From contig NW_003101670.1 of the NCBI RefSeq assembly GCF_000003855.2, forward strand, positions 458,841-522,840: 64,000 bases of DNA. Reading direction: 5' to 3'. Numbering within the stretch: position 1 is the first letter of the stretch; each line of letters opens with the position of its first letter. Shown here one piece after another: positions 24,842 to 36,334 of the stretch. The position numbers and the translations under genes were made by a program. Source of the stretch: Blastomyces gilchristii SLH14081. Its lineage: Eukaryota; Ascomycota; Eurotiomycetes; Onygenales; Ajellomycetaceae. The notes beneath the pieces are model-generated. The model was not told the DNA's origin. It did no database searches and saw only the letters and a list, made by a program, of their open reading frames with translations.

Positions 24842-26278
24842 TCAATCCGAGTCTAAAAAGCGGAAGTGTTAGTGTCCACGTAAAAGCTAGAGGTGTTGAG
24901 ACAATCGAGAAAATTACCTGAATCCGAGCTTGAGCCCGACGAAGTTTCTGATCCTCGCAAGGGTATTATGTTAGTTATTGAATGTTTATGTAGGTAGGAA
25001 TGGTATACCTGAATCTGAATCCGAGCTTGAATCAGACGATGATTCTGACTCATGGTCAAGTGTGCCCTTCCCGTTCACCTCCTTTGCAGCAGGGTTCGAG
25101 CTAGCATCATCACTTTCGCTGTCGCTGTCGCTATCACTATCACTGTCACTCTCGCTGCTGCTGCTGCTACTGCTGCTACTGGCGTCATCCACAACGGCCG
25201 TTCTATTCTTCTTCTTTTTCTTGGTCACGACCGATTTCTGCTGTGGTTGGGACTCCGCCGCTGCGGTTGTTGGTATACTGCCACCAACAAAATGGCGAAC
25301 CAATTCCGCTCTCCTCCTCTTTTCGAGTCTTTTAACCCAAACGGCATTTAGGTCTGTTGCTTCGTCGCCAACCATGTCTCCTTCCAAACTGTGCGGGTCC
25401 GCCCCTTGTTCCGCTAGCAGTTTTCTGAACGATGATATCGAATCCCTATACACATCCTTCTGAGACGCATCGCCACCATCAATCTCCTTCTCCGAATCGA
25501 CATTGGCATCATCCGCCTTGATAGCTTCCACGGCAACCTCCGCAACTCTCTTCTTCGCCCCGTCACCTTTTATGCCGGCAAGATATGCAGCCAATGAGGC
25601 ATTGTATGCCGAAGGTATGCGATCCACCGATAGCGCGTGCTTAAGCAAATGGGTTTCGCGATTCTTCTGAAATTTCCATTGAGCCCGAGATTTGTGGTAG
25701 AGGGTAAGGTATTGCAGGATTGGGTGGGTGTGGGAAGCAGGGGAATCCATTGACGAAGCTAGGGTAGGGCGATTCTTTGCGCGCTGTTGTCGTTTCAATT
25801 TCTTCTTCTCTGCTTTCCTTGTAGCGGCTGGGCTTGGTTCACGATCATCCTCGTCCTCCTGTTCAAGATCTAATTCGACGTCTGCATCTCCATCTTCCGA
25901 TTTTGTATCCTCAGCGAAGGAGACGGATTTTCTTTTCTTGGATTTAGGTTTTGAGGGGGGTTTGTCATCTCGCTGCTCCACGGAGGATGGCTCAATAGAT
26001 GATTTCAACTCTAGATTCGAGGCATTCTTTTTCAGTATTTTTCCATTTATATCCTCTTCTTCCCGTTTGGTTTTGTCATTAATCGTGCTTTTCTCCACCC
26101 GTTGTTTTTTGACGTTTGGTTCCTCGTTCTCCGACGTAAGAGGCCTCTTTTTAGTTCCTTTGGACGGAGAAGAGACATGCGAAGTGACATGCGAAGCGGT
26201 ATCTGTTTCGATAGCGGAGGTAGTGGAATTCTTGAGCTGCAACCCGAGCTTCTTCCACGCCGGAATTCGGGAGGTCAT
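24842..26278 (-). CDS. WKF-domain protein (C7orf50-like), probable nucleolar factor
   Basis: Encodes 438 aa in four exons: 25009-26278, 24918-24953 (36 bp) and 24842-24852 (11 bp), giving three coding pieces after two 3' introns (24954-25008 and 24853-24917); no intron is seen upstream. The start MTSRIPAWKKLGLQLK is followed by a long Lys/Glu-rich region with KRK-type nuclear signals (KPKSKKRKSVSFAEDTK). The WKF domain starts near residue 186 (HPILQYLTLYHKSRAQWKFQ, then NRETHLLKHAL). The C-terminal third is a Ser/Asp/Glu tract. The two tiny 3' exons continue the same Ser/Asp composition (...DSGSETSSGSSSDSDSD). WKF proteins are associated with ribosome biogenesis in other eukaryotes; the exact role here is unknown. 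Reading through the first intron would give an alternative end ...SGIPFLPT. Confidence 0.85.
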
Positions 26279-26486
26279 TTTCGGAGTTGTTATGGTTGGG
26301 TTGGCGTTTGTGTGTGTGTGTAGATGCCAGCGAGGAATTTTTGAAGGGAACTCGCTGAGCTTAGGCTATTAAAACAAGGTCACAGCGAATACCTCATATA
26401 CTATATCCGTGTTCGCGGGAGAAACCATGTTCTAATTCCTGGTAAATCTGTTCAGAGGAAGTATCATTCCACTGAAACGGATTGTT

Positions 26487-26532
<46 letters not shown>

Positions 26533-27026
26533 TGAAGAATATCATCATGTTGTATCTAATACCGTACAATACACCGTACAATACACCGTAATCTAAAAAT
26601 TAAAGTGGAAGCTCCGAGAGCTGATACGTAATAAGGCGTTTTCAATACGGTTTGCTTGAGATCTAGCATTAATAGTTTAAATGTGCACAAGATGCTAGTA
26701 ATTAGAGGGTTTAATTTATATAAAATGGTACTATAGCTCCCAGATATTTTTGTATCCCGTTGTTGCGGCTGTTTGCTGATGGCTAGCCGATATGTCCAAA
26801 AGCACGCCTTACCTGATTGGGCGCTAGTCCTCCAACCTCAACTCTGGAGCTTTCCCCGTTCAAGGCAGCTTCACCTACACGCGTTCACCTCCCAGCTTCA
26901 TTATTTACCCAATATCTACGTCTCACCACTTTGTCTCTATTAGACTGTTGCCATCTGTCGTTTTAACATCTAGTTTTAAATCTTTTGCCTTTGTTCATTG
27001 CCCTCAGCCCAGCTACTTCAGCCACT
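26279..27026. other. Divergent promoter region with T/A low-complexity tract
   Basis: Spacer between the divergent WKF-domain and proteasome genes. It contains a TTTTTA-type repeat (26484-26533) and a short tandem of caccgtacaata (about 26567-26590). No gene seen. Confidence 0.6.
26484..26533. repeat. (TTTTTA)n low-complexity repeat
   Basis: About eight imperfect hexamers of T5A type in intergenic DNA. Confidence 0.85.
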
Positions 27027-28093
27027 ATGTCAGGTCAGTAAATAGCGGCTCGGTCATCCTTTGTTGGGCGACAACTGACCCGCTTTGGTCCAAACAGGAA
27101 GCGCAGGTTACGATAGACACATTACCATATTTTCGGATCAAGGCCGGTTGTATCAAGTCGGTGAGTAATTTTCGGATGGTGGGATGTCCCCAAAGCTGCT
27201 AAACCACTCTGGAGGCTAATGGAGCTTTACTCCAGAATATGCGTTCAAAGCTATCACCGCTGCCAATATCACATCGCTAGGGATCAAGGGGAAGGACTGC
27301 GCCGTTGTACTATCGCAGAAGAAAGTCCCAGTGCGTATAACCTGGAAACGCTGTGATCATCCTAAGACTCAATTAGTTAACGGCCCTTCTCTTGAATCGT
27401 AGGACAAGCTGATCGAGCCTTCATCCGTCACCCATATCTTTCAACTCTCACCATCGGTTGGATGTGTCATGACCGGGTCGATAGCGGACGCTAGAGCATC
27501 AGTAACTAGAGCCCAGAGCGAAGCAGCTGAGTTTCGATACAAATTTGGATATGAGATGCCATGTGATGTGCTTGCCAAACGACTAGCGAATATCAATCAA
27601 GTCTACACTCAAAGAGTTCGCAAATAAACCCCCACTCCCTTCTAGAACCGTTACCGACCGTGTTTGATTGAGTTGGACTGCTGCTGACACACTGCGTGGT
27701 TTTTAGGCCTACATGCGACCACTGGGTGTTGCGATAACCCTCGTGTCCGTTGATTCGGAGTTGGGCCCACAACTATACAAGTGCGACCCTGCAGGATACT
27801 ACGTGGGATATCGAGCCACTGCTTCCGGCCCCAAACAGCAGGATATCCTCAACCATTTGGAGAAGAAGCTTAAGAACAAAGAGCATGCGGAGGGATCGTG
27901 GGAGGACGTGGTTGAGCTCGCCATATCGACGTTAAGCACTGTTCTAAGTGTAGACTTCAAGAAGAACGAAATAGAAGTGGGTATCGTTGGTGGGCCTCGA
28001 GCTGATGGCAAGGAAGGGACGCAGACAGAGTTCCGCTCCCTTACAGAGGAGGAGATCGATGAACGGCTACAGGCAATTAGCGAGAAAGATTGA
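27027..28093 (+). CDS. SCL1: 20S proteasome subunit alpha1 (Scl1/PSMA6)
   Basis: Encodes 254 aa in five exons: 27027-27033 (7 bp), 27098-27160, 27236-27330, 27403-27615 and 27707-28093. The joined product begins [20 protein letters not shown] and continues YQVEYAFKAI, the alpha-type proteasome signature. Alpha1 hallmarks follow: [61 protein letters not shown] and [16 protein letters not shown], closely paralleling human PSMA6. It is a structural ring subunit of the 20S core particle, in nucleus and cytoplasm. The first exon holds only two codons and a base. The donor of the last intron (27616) is GTTCGC, weaker than the GT(A/G)NGT donors around it. If that intron is retained, translation ends after three further codons. 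Confidence 0.95.
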
Positions 28094-29383
28094 GAGCCGT
28101 CGACGTATATTTTTTTTTGACTTAACTCTTCATTCTAAGGATGAGCCTATAAGGCTGGGGATGGCAAGAAAGGCCTTGTGATTGCCTGCAGATATCCTTG
28201 ATGAAATGAGGAACCATTTGCTTAGATTTCGTGATGACCTCCTTCCCTCCCTCCTTTTCTGCTGTTTTAACATCCAATACAAATTTTGCAATTCATACCT
28301 CTAGGTCCCTCATAATTGTGGCAATTATTTCCTTTCACCCGTTTCTCGTTCATCTCTTGTTTTGGCTGATTCTCTGAGGCTACATCCCTATTGTTATTTA
28401 CTATGGCTGGCTTTCTATGCAGTCTCAAACACATCTCAAACCAGGCTATGCAAAAGTCACATCCAATCGATTACAGCACCGCCGATGACGCAGTTGGATT
28501 CGATATATGATTTTATGTTCCTTTTGCTATTTGTCAGTGATGGGTGATGATAGATGGACCCATAAGCCGCTACTCCAGGTCAAGGATGAAACGGTACATC
28601 CGAACCGAGGGAAGTATGCCTTCTTAGTTGTGGTTTGCGGTTTGTGGAAACAATAGCCGGGATAAGAGAGCATCGGCCGGATTAATTGGACCCTAGAAAG
28701 GATCATTCAGCTATGATCAAGGGCCAAATTGCCTCAGGGTACGATGTGGTGTCAAGGTCGTGCATGAGCTCACGGGTGGAGTTCTTCGGCAGACACAGCA
28801 GTTCCAAGTGCGATGCAGAGATAGGCGCTGTTGCTTTTTGGCCACGCGGGGGCAATCGATGTCAGCTCGTTGCAACCTGCGCCATACCGGATGGGGCTAG
28901 CGCGGCCCAACACAGGCCAGGCCCCACCGCCCTGGGTGGCGTTGGGCCAGTGTGGCTTGCCAGTCTCAAGCTGTGGCTGGAACACCAGACAGTGCGATTT
29001 CCACTTTCGGCGCTATCGATTCTCCCTAGTCCGCTCCGCTCCAGTGCGTTTCCAGCTCCGATCGAGCACTGTGCGTTGGATTTGTCGTGACGCTTCGGCC
29101 AGAGTTGCTTCTTTGCTATGCACTGCTCCCAAGTTGCTTCTTTGGCTATGGCTTTGTTTCCGACCCAAAACAAACCATTGGATGCTCCACTCCAATGTTT
29201 GCGCGGTGGCCCCTACGTGCCTGCGTGTCGGGATCTTCTATTTCCTCCTTAGTTTACCTTCTCCTTGTCTATATTCTATTTTATATTTAAAGGTGCCGCA
29301 GGCTCCATCATGTCCTTGTTAATGGGAACCTAATCACGAATAAGGCGAGGAATCAATGAACATCACTGGCTTCGATCAATCAC
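28094..29383. other. Intergenic region with a GC-richer patch
   Basis: About 1.3 kb after the proteasome gene. A GC-richer segment at about 28770-29180 is open in several frames on both strands without any recognisable motif, so it cannot be called a gene. Otherwise nothing is seen. Confidence 0.5.
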
Positions 29384-30189
29384 ATGTTGGCATTTGCTCT
29401 ACCCTCCGGGGACCCTACTCCTATTATGTCTGACCCTCGTGTGTGCTCTCTTCTTTGTCTTATACCCAAACCATTGGGACTAGTTTATAAGGTTGCTGAC
29501 TTCGCCTGCTAGTCAATGATGCTCGAGCTATAAGGGTCACCGAATTAATGAATGATTTCCGAACTATACACATCAACATCGCCGGACTTAGAACGGAGCC
29601 TACCCCCAACGAACAATTCAGTGAAGGATATGTTGTAATGAACCAATGTCTTGCTGATGCGCAAACCCTCCTCAATTCGTCACTTGATATACCCGAAATC
29701 CAAGGCTCGTCTAACGAAGGTGAAAGTGTGACACTAGATCTCCAAAGGTAATGAATTCTGTAGCCTTAATTAGTAGGAGAACCACTTCCTATTCCTAATT
29801 ACCGTTCAATTCTTTAGGTTAATCATCGATGCAAGTGCTCGCCGGTTCCAAGCTCACAAAATCTACCTCAGAATGGCTGCCGCAAGCCGATGGGTATTGC
29901 GCCGAACCCAAGTGCTTCAAGGACAAAAGATGAGCGCTCAGCATGTTAACGACTTACGAGCTGCGAGTGAAGCTCTTCATACTGTGAGATATTTCGCTTT
30001 TCGACAGCTTTCGTCTCACCAGCAAGCAAACCCTGAACTAACAGTAGCTACTGCTACTAGGAACTTGCAGATATTACTGACAACGCCGTGGTCAATGATT
30101 TACGATCAGCCGATATGCGTTCCGGCTACTGGCTCGGTGAAGACCCGTCATTAAGTACCATTCAAAGCTGGATTCGTTCGCAAAACTAG
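29384..30189 (+). CDS. Unrecognised small four-exon gene, about 194 aa
   Basis: Four exons whose frames join exactly: 29384-29438, 29513-29747, 29818-29983 and 30061-30189 (stop TAG). Introns 29439-29512, 29748-29817 and 29984-30060 are 70-77 bp with GT...AG ends; the last has a CTAAC branch motif. Exon 4 makes sense only after splicing (HT-ELADITDNAVVNDL). The product is hydrophilic and mostly helical in character (NDARAIRVTELMNDFRTIHI near the start, LQRLIIDASARRFQAHKIYL in the middle, ending STIQSWIRSQN). No signal peptide, membrane segment or known domain is recognised. The first exon is the least certain part; translation could start at the in-frame ATG 14 codons later. Function unknown. 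Confidence 0.6.
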
Positions 30190-30997
30190 CCCGTTTGAAC
30201 TTGCTCTGCCCTACTATCGGGATCCCAGAGCCTCTGCTGTGATGTCATCGACTTCTCACGATTGTTTCTTGCTCGTTTCCTTCGGTGACTGGAACGGAAG
30301 GAAAAAATCCCAAAAGCTCCCAATTTTTTGAGTTGCTGCTCTATACCCTCGCTCGACTTTTTATATTCACTTGCATAATGTCCTCGGCACGACCGCACTT
30401 TCGCGTTCATGGATTTGCTTCCCACTACGCCATTATTTTCTGGATATTTTTTGGCGCATTGCATACCTACATACCCGGATGGATTTACGTCGTGATAGTT
30501 ATATTTACGAAGCTGCTCATGACTACATGTATACTCTAATCTGACCGTCACGACGAATAGTATAATTCTTGGGACGGTGGGAGAGTGGTGAGACGCGTTA
30601 GGAGAAATGCTGGACCTTTCTCATATTACGTTTTTTGCTTTCTTTTTCTAGATAGATTTGGTCTATCCTTTTACTCCTTTTGCCGCTTTTTTCTTATGAG
30701 TGTTTTAATGGATCATTCTTTTTTCTTCTTCTTGCTCTGGAGCATTATTTCCTTCTTGTATTTGTCTTCTGGGATTGGGACAGGATCCATGGGTTTACCT
30801 TGCGTCAATCTTCCATTTTGGCGGATTAGATATGATTAACAACTTCATTTTCGGCTACGCATTTTTGGTATGCCTTTTTCTCTTCTTTTCTTGTCCTATT
30901 TCGTTCTGGTCTAACCCGGGTGGCGAGGATCCAAAAACTTGTTTCTTTCCTTTGATTTTATTTGGGTCATTTAGCGCGGAGATCTTTCTATATCGGT

Positions 30998-31032
<35 letters not shown>

Positions 31033-31140
31033 CTCCTCCTTCTCAAACTTCTCGTTTTATTAACTGCTGGACGGGATGAAGAAGATAGTTTGATAGAATT
31101 GATCCTAATTTTCGTTAATTGGTTTTATTTACTTGACCCA
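30190..31140. other. Pyrimidine-rich intergenic region with long T-run
   Basis: CT- and T-rich DNA of promoter or 3' UTR character, containing a 33-base T homopolymer (31000-31032). Open frames here are hydrophobic artefacts of T-richness. No gene supported. Confidence 0.5.
31000..31032. repeat. Poly(T) homopolymer, 33 bases
   Basis: Uninterrupted T-run, read directly. Read from the minus strand it is a poly(A) tract, which can mark an old retroposed end, but no adjoining retrocopy was found. Confidence 0.9.
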
Positions 31141-32165
31141 CAGGTGACTACATTTGGCCGATCAGCGTCTGAAGGCCCAAAACAATTTCAGAGTCCAAAA
31201 AGTCAGGCAAGTAGCCAATCAATTGACTTTCCGGGCGCTTCCTCGGTTCACATTCTTAGCTGGAGAGGAATAGGGAATTCGCAAGCGAAAACCTTCACGA
31301 AATGATTAGGTATATTTATGGGGTCGTGTATATCTTCGCCACAGCTGCACGATGCGCTAAAATTGATCGGACCTTACTGACAACATTACTAATTAGTTGC
31401 GATTCCGGTTGATGTTAATGTTGCCACAAGCTATGGTCAGGGCGTTTCGGGGCCACTTGGAGAGCTCAAAGCTACGGATTACGTTCGTCCTGTTCATTTT
31501 TCCCCTTCAAGCTGTTCTTGTTTTCATTTTCGCCCTCGCACTTATATGATCAAAGCCACCTACAGTTCAGGCAGAGTCTGCTGGTCCGTTTACAATGATG
31601 CAATACAGCAATTGCTTGAAACTGAAGAGCTTCGTTCTCAGTAGTAGCTAAGACTACTGCATACACATTGCTTGACATTAGGCGCGGCATTGGGTTTGTT
31701 GAGTTGGATCTGGTTACCGAAACCAAAATCACTGATGCTCTTGATACCCTCAGCGTCTCCGGATCAAATCTATCAGAACCAATATTGATTAACCCGAGCT
31801 ATCTCGTATTAGTATCATAGCCAATCAAACTAGCAATGCATTTCACAGAATCCGACCATTGGCACCGAAGTCAAGTACACATTCATGGAGGAAGTTGAGC
31901 ACTGAGAGTATTATGTTCCTGAACATTGTGTATGTTATCGCTCATAAACTTGAGTCCAGCGGGTCTGCCGCAAACTGGCTGGCACAAGATAGAAAGCAAC
32001 GTCGGCTTGTTGGTCTCAAGATCTCCACAGCAGAATTGGCTAGATGAACCCAGGATGAGACGCAGATTCTTTCACAGCTAGCTAAGGCTAAATCTAGCCC
32101 CTCTAAAAAGGACACTTCTTTCACATTGACCAGGCCCAAATCGCACTCATCATATCTCAATCTTT
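31141..32165 (+). pseudogene. Coding-like segments of an unrecognised, probably decayed gene
   Basis: Several plus-strand segments have clear coding character and partly join through plausible short introns: about 31141-31310 (LERNREFASENLHEMIR), 31398-31640 (...YNDAIQQLLETEELRS), 31641-31805 (VVAKTTAYTLLDIRRGIGFV), 31848-31905 (NPTIGTEVKYTFMEEVEH, then TGA) and 31915-32165 (LAKAKSSPSKKDTSFTLTR). Between the second and third segments the frame changes with no intron of credible length (41 bp at most), and TGA codons at about 31903 and 32044 interrupt otherwise open sequence. This fits a pseudogene with a frameshift and nonsense changes. A gene with unusual introns cannot be excluded. Family not recognised. 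Confidence 0.35.
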
Positions 32166-34879
32166 TCTTCTCTCAGCTGCTTGAACCATCACTTCACAAC
32201 TTATACTCAATCTGTAATTTATGCATTTACAAGGTGTGTTATTCATGGTGATATATTCAACAAGTCAAAATCCCATCTCATAATATAGCATATTTATACC
32301 CTTCTTCACTAAAAGCAATGCTTTTCCTTGGGCTGAGAGTCCCCTCAGAAATTCAATTCCCCCCTCAAACTCAAGCTCAAACTTCTGTTACAAGCATCAG
32401 GTTGGATGAACTGTCTTTGCCACACATGATAGCATGAGGATCTGCACAATATGCACACCCATGCATGTGATGGAGCTTATCCATATGTGCAGTTTGCGAA
32501 ATCGTCCCAGCTGAAGGTAAAAGTATAAAATCGGAACTCATCGCCAAGATCGCTTGGGTGGGCTCTTTTCCACCCCTTGCAGCATCATTGCGACTACTTC
32601 ATAGCCAATTACGCCATTCGGTCTAGAGGTAGTAGTAGATGGATTTAAGATGATGGGAGGTTGATTCAACTCATGCTTAACGTTAAAAAAAGAAGTCAAT
32701 CGTTGAAGAGCTACTAGCTTGTTCAGCTAGCTTAGGGGTTTGAAATCATAAAGATCATCTAAATATCAAATGAGAAACTGGTACTCAACTTTCTATCCAC
32801 GGCATGCTGTCAGGCTTCTGGCCCATATGTAGCTAGTAGCTATTTACTATTATATTAGCTGGTTGTGGGCCGGGGATACAAGTGCATAGAAAAAATTCAG
32901 ATTCCTCGGCTAACAATCGGCGAGAGCGACGCTAAGAAAAAATCATTATTCCTATTGAAGTCTAGCGCTCTTACCTTAAAAAAAATTGGACATGCCAAGC
33001 TTTTTTCAGATCCATGGATAGGATTGGCTATTAAACTGGCTAAGCCACATGTGGTCCGTGCCGAAATCAATACGTGAAAACAAAGTTGTGGCTATGTGGC
33101 GGTGCACTCTATCTGTGACGAATGTCCTGGTGCATTTTGATGGGAGTATCAATAGGGATAGTGACAAATATTGATCATTGAGGCTGGGAAATTCCTCTTT
33201 CCCGCTGCTTGTTCAGGTAAGCCATTTCCCAGGCTCGACCGTTTCGGGGAGAATGGGGCAGGGCAAAGGTAAGTAGTCAGAGTTATCTTCAGACCAATTC
33301 ATCCCACATCACATTGGAGGCAGTACCTAATGAAAGGCATATTCATGGCTTTGTTTGATCTTCTCCTGAGGCTGAGGGTGGGAAGATTTTAGATCTTCGG
33401 CCCTGGCTTCCTCCCAACATTGGGGACGGGATGAAGAGGTTCGATGATAGACACGATCTAACCAACTTCGGGCGTCGTTGAACCAGCCTCCCGTTGCACT
33501 GATGTGACCACTGTGCAATTGCCCAATCTAAATGTTGAGGAGCGGGCATTTCCCAGGTTTGCATTTTTGAGAGGCATGGGTCGCACGTGGGAAAAGTACG
33601 CTATCGGCTATTACTGCCTGTGACATCAGCCGGATACCAAGCAAATGGGCACTAGGAGGTAGGAGGGAGGTTAAACGTAATGCAATATATCCCGGCAATA
33701 CGGGGATTGGAACGGTGGGAAATGGGTGGCGCTTAGATGCTTCCCCGGTATTCATTGATTTTTATGTCCTCTCACCGATGAAATCCGAGGTTCTACTGGC
33801 GCTGATATGGTTTTATTTGCCGCTCGCTACAAATATAGAAGAGATAGACATGACTATCCCAAGAATTCGCCTCCCAATTATTTCCAGAGTGAAGTCGTCA
33901 GCGTCATGGGATGTTGCCGATCTTCAGATCATATTATAAATGCGAATTATCAATATCCTGAGTCGAGGCGTGCGTAGATTGCTTCTCAGTTTGGTATCCT
34001 GCATGGGGTAGAGTTACGCAGAGCGCTCACTTTTCTCATATGACGCCATGAATATGGACCAAGGACAGAGGCACAACTTGTTTCCGAAGGTGACGGTTTA
34101 GCCATTTGCAGCTTGCTATATTTAGGCGTTGGAAGCGACTTTATCTTCATTGATCTACCTCAAGCTCCTGTCAACGGCTCGAGTAATAGAAGCGCAATGC
34201 TTCACTAGAAGCCCTACAGCCGTAATATATATTTGGCCTTGAGCCAGAGACCAAACTGCAACCATTGAGGGGATAGCCGGGATACCGGAGGTAGCTAGCC
34301 ACCTATATGCATCTAGGCAGTCGGCAGGACACAAAATATTGCCGGGCGTCGGATTTGGGTTTCAGATGAAAGCCGTTTCCATCTAGAGTCGCAAGTTCAC
34401 GAGTCCATTTGGGAGATAGCACATTTCGTAGATGCGGTCCTCCTGCTCGACTGATACCGGTTACCTGTCCACACGCAATAGTTGTTAAGGTGGTAGGCGC
34501 TAGAGTGGTGCATTGCAAACCATTGGCTGAGAAGCCGATATAACGAGCTGGTGGACAATGGTTTTAACGCACCAATGGAAATGGTGCTGTAGGAATGAAA
34601 TTTGAGGCAAGCAACTCTGCTCCGTTTGATATTAGAAGAATGTTTACCTTACCATTGGAATGATAAGAGAATATCACGTAAAAGTAAAATAAGAAGGTAT
34701 ATCATAAAATATCATTTGCATAGTTTTTGTTTTTGTTCTCAAGAGATCCTTGAGTTTTCTGTGTGTTGTTTTGAATCTGCTATGCAGTGCTCCATTATTT
34801 TGCTATGGTGTATCTATGCATAACGCAGAAACTTTCATGACAAGAAGAACCCATCCCAAGCAAAAAGAAAAACTCCCAT
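32166..34879. other. Gene-poor intergenic region
   Basis: About 2.7 kb of mixed composition. Open frames at 32865-33077, 33327-33564, 33715-33939 and 34303-34518 are short and lack motifs or splice-consistent neighbours. No gene, RNA gene or repeat is supported. Confidence 0.5.
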
Positions 34880-35654
34880 TTAGAATCCTGGAAGGTTGAT
34901 CGATTAGTCAATTTCCCCTGACAATGTGATGATCCCTTATGATTAAAAGAGTCACCCTGTGGGGTTATACGTACTCAAAGGGGTGAAGAACCATCTGTTC
35001 TTTCCACTGGTGTACCGTTCCTCCAAAGACTTCTTGACGACTTTCTTAGCCTCCTCCCGTTGCGACACCTCCTTGAATGTATCATTTGTGATAGCACCCT
35101 TGAGTCCCTCGAGCTCGAGCGTGTAGCGGGTGGGCATGAGATGGTTGTAGTTGATGGTCTTGATGAACGGCTTGACCTTGCTTCGCTTCGCGACCTTCTT
35201 AGCTCCCATCCGGCGGGTCACTTTCGAGGGATATCGCTCAATACCGGCAACGAGGGCGTAGGGGAATGGGTGGGCTTTTGTGCCGGCATCGTATGGCTGA
35301 ATGATTACGACCTGAAAATGGCGGAAAGACGATGAAATTGTCAGTTTGTGGTTGACCGGGATATTATTGGATGAGCGCATCCTTTATCTCTGCGATTTGA
35401 TATCCGTATAAAAACACGCAGTCTTGCCCGCGATTCTCCTTCATTATTTTTTTCAAATTCCCGCCAAATAGTCCCACAGCAGCTATATCCTTAAAGCACC
35501 AAGGTGAGAGAATTTCTTCGTACCTTCTTGCCGGCATAACGTCCTCGTGTGATGATGGCCACACGGCCCACTTTCATGACTGTTTTCGCATTGTCAGCAA
35601 AAAAAAAAAAGATACCTCCTAAACCATGGCAGACGGAGCAAACGTACACTTCAT
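34880..35654 (-). CDS. RPL27: 60S ribosomal protein eL27
   Basis: Encodes 135 aa in four exons: 35648-35654 (7 bp, ATGAAGT), 35524-35579, 34975-35311 and 34880-34887 (8 bp, GATTCTAA). Joined, it reads [20 protein letters not shown], then [21 protein letters not shown], and ends [15 protein letters not shown], the standard eL27 termini. The start region carries the KOW-type fold. Introns are 35580-35647, 35312-35523 (212 bp) and 34888-34974. Both terminal coding exons are tiny, so a naive ORF call gives a false N-terminus and a false C-terminus (STYNPTG). eL27 is a component of the cytoplasmic large ribosomal subunit. It is divergent to the coiled-coil gene on the right. Confidence 0.94.
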
Positions 35655-36334
35655 TTTTCAAAAGTCCTGGCGGTCGTGAGCGAGGTCGACGGGTGGTGTT
35701 GGTGTGCTGAGTCGGTAGTCTGTCGTGATCCTCCGCTCTCTTTTTTCTCGAGGTTGAGCGGGAGGAGGAATTTGTGTGCTCGGAGCTGATTGGCCCGCTT
35801 ACCGACCAAAGACACCTAACCGTGTACGGCAAGTTTCCCCATTGGGAAGGTTTATATCACGTGAACAAACTCACATCGTTGCTTGTGTCTTGGCACTGCA
35901 GCTGGCTTGGTGTCCCGGTAACCTTGGAATTTGTTTGTTTACATTGGCAGCCGCCAAGCACTGGCCTATATCAAACTATATCCCTCCACAGTGTCGCTGC
36001 TTCACCTACACAAACAACCACCCGCCCTCTACCCATGACTTCTGCCTCACCTTTTTTGAATTATTTGCCTGTTCCTGCTTATTTCTCGTTTGCACACTGC
36101 TTGTTTATTGTTTATGTACTGTTTTTCTCTTTACGAAACCTCTCCCATCTAACTCAAGACACCCCTGACTACTACTTCTTCTGTACGCTGCAACAATGCT
36201 CTTTGTGGCATAAAACAACCGCTACACCTGTTCACACAATAGAGATAAACGTGTGCTCTCTCGATTTTAAAGAAAAAACTGGATTTCGGCGTTATTGTTT
36301 ACAACAAGACGAATTGATTATGAAACAAATTGAT
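35655..36334. promoter_or_regulatory. Shared divergent promoter region of eL27 and the coiled-coil gene
   Basis: A 680 bp interval between two divergent start codons, with CT-rich stretches on the coiled-coil side. By position it must contain both promoters. Individual sites cannot be assigned with confidence. Confidence 0.5.

Noticed and set aside
10175..28093. Metabolic gene cluster
   Set aside because: Neighbouring genes serve unrelated housekeeping roles and have separate promoters; no biosynthetic core enzyme is present.
30775..31305. 176-codon ORF with many Phe/Leu residues
   Set aside because: It spans a 33-base T homopolymer; the membrane-like composition comes from poly(T), not from selection.
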